Of a stretch of DNA of 64,000 nucleotides, positions 63,554-64,000 are shown piece after piece (positions within the stretch are counted from its first letter, which is position 1; each line of letters opens with the position of its first letter). The DNA lies in the NCBI GenBank assembly GCA_937967505.1, contig CALCJM010000066.1:32385-96384 (forward strand). The letters are read 5' to 3'. The translations under genes and the position numbers were made by a program. This DNA is from an uncultured Pirellulaceae bacterium (GTDB lineage: Bacteria > Planctomycetota > Planctomycetia > Pirellulales > Pirellulaceae). The notes beneath the pieces were generated by a model. That model ran no database searches. It saw nothing but the letters and a program-made list of their open reading frames with translations, and had not been told where the DNA came from.

Positions 63554-64000
63554 TTAAAGCGGGAAGTGATCCACACGCAGGATGCATCGCGTTTTCCCCA
63601 AAAGTTCAATGGTCGGCTATCCCGGAGCAGGGAAGTGAAATTGGCCAGAGAAATTGTTCTGAGGGCATCGTGGCGACGCGCGCCAGAGTGCGGACAGCTC
63701 AAGTTTCAGCTTGCCACTTTAAAAAATGCATTCGCCGGTTGAGGTTGATAACGAAGGGAACGATCGCCTGACCGATTCATGGCTTCTTTGGTCAATGCGA
63801 ATGATTGGAGCTTTGTGAATTGCTAATGGGGTGTGCGCTGCCTAAGGAATTGTCACGAGATAACTTCCTGATCTGCAGGATCAGCCGACCTTCGGTTGGC
63901 TTTCGTCTCGGAGAGACGAGTTACGTAAAACGACTCTCCGAGTCGTTCAACCTTCCGTTTTTTGTTAACGCTATTTGTCAGAGGTAAATCGGGAATCTAT
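63554..64000. other. Right-end stretch without a supported gene; hairpin cluster
   Basis: 447 bases to the window edge. No open frame shows family motifs. Apart from the hairpins at 63883-63947 nothing structured is seen. Confidence 0.5.
63883..63947. repeat. Cluster of three short hairpins
   Basis: AGCCGAC-CTTCG-GTTGGCT (63883-63901) is a 7-bp stem with one G-T pair. TCGTCTC-GGA-GAGACGA (63903-63919) is a perfect 7-bp stem. AACGACTC-TCC-GAGTCGTT (63929-63947) is a perfect 8-bp stem. The last two are also near-complementary to each other, CTCGGAGAGACG against CGACTCTCCGAG, so they could form one long stem or two small ones. No T-run follows. Confidence 0.75.

Overview
The window looks like a piece of a planctomycete chromosome, most likely Pirellulaceae. 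The best evidence is two very large secreted proteins that carry the planctomycete LEPR-XLL N-terminal motif. Supporting signs are DUF4082 and LamG repeats, a secretin-N-domain protein with no pore domain, many genes without a clear Shine-Dalgarno sequence, and moderate GC content. No rRNA, tRNA, CRISPR array, transposase or prophage was found.

Bases 1-27,770 (all + strand) form an exopolysaccharide or surface-glycan locus. It opens with an oxidoreductase / acetyltransferase / aminotransferase trio in the WbpB-WbpD-WbpE arrangement, which implies a diacetamido-uronic-acid-type nucleotide sugar. A sugar epimerase, a second DegT-type aminotransferase and a PglD/NeuD-type acyltransferase follow. 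Next come a 2045-residue LEPR-XLL surface protein, a Wzt-like ABC ATPase, six glycosyltransferases, a sulfotransferase, a PcRGLX/YetA-like lyase, a left-handed beta-helix acyltransferase and an AsnB-type amidotransferase. Taken together this suggests an amino-sugar-containing, possibly sulfated glycan exported by an ABC route. The ABC permease, Wzx/Wzy and the initiating phosphoglycosyltransferase are not in the window.

Bases 27,880-32,640 hold two convergent genes that overlap at their 3' ends and share one uncharacterised secreted domain. One is a stand-alone 372-aa protein. The other is a LEPR-XLL protein that adds FN3, beta-helix and LamG modules.

Bases 33,150-43,000 hold two orphan LuxR-type response regulators. 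A complete type I secretion-like operon (ABC, HlyD, TolC) follows, in which the ABC ATPase has lost every catalytic motif. A NhaR-like LysR regulator and an NTT/MFS-like transporter come next.

Bases 44,000-64,000 are mostly housekeeping genes: a universal stress protein, a MerA/Lpd-like flavoprotein, miaA, aspS, a secretin-like protein with an RGG tail, tsaD, a SulP transporter with a His-containing insertion, a conserved unknown preceded by two tiny ORFs, an RluA-type pseudouridine synthase, and a CrtI-like / fabZ / fabI lipid cluster.

Five intergenic copies of a hairpin element of about 101 bp are scattered over 43 kb, on both strands. A separate 146-bp tandem duplication with double hairpins lies in front of the asnB-like gene.
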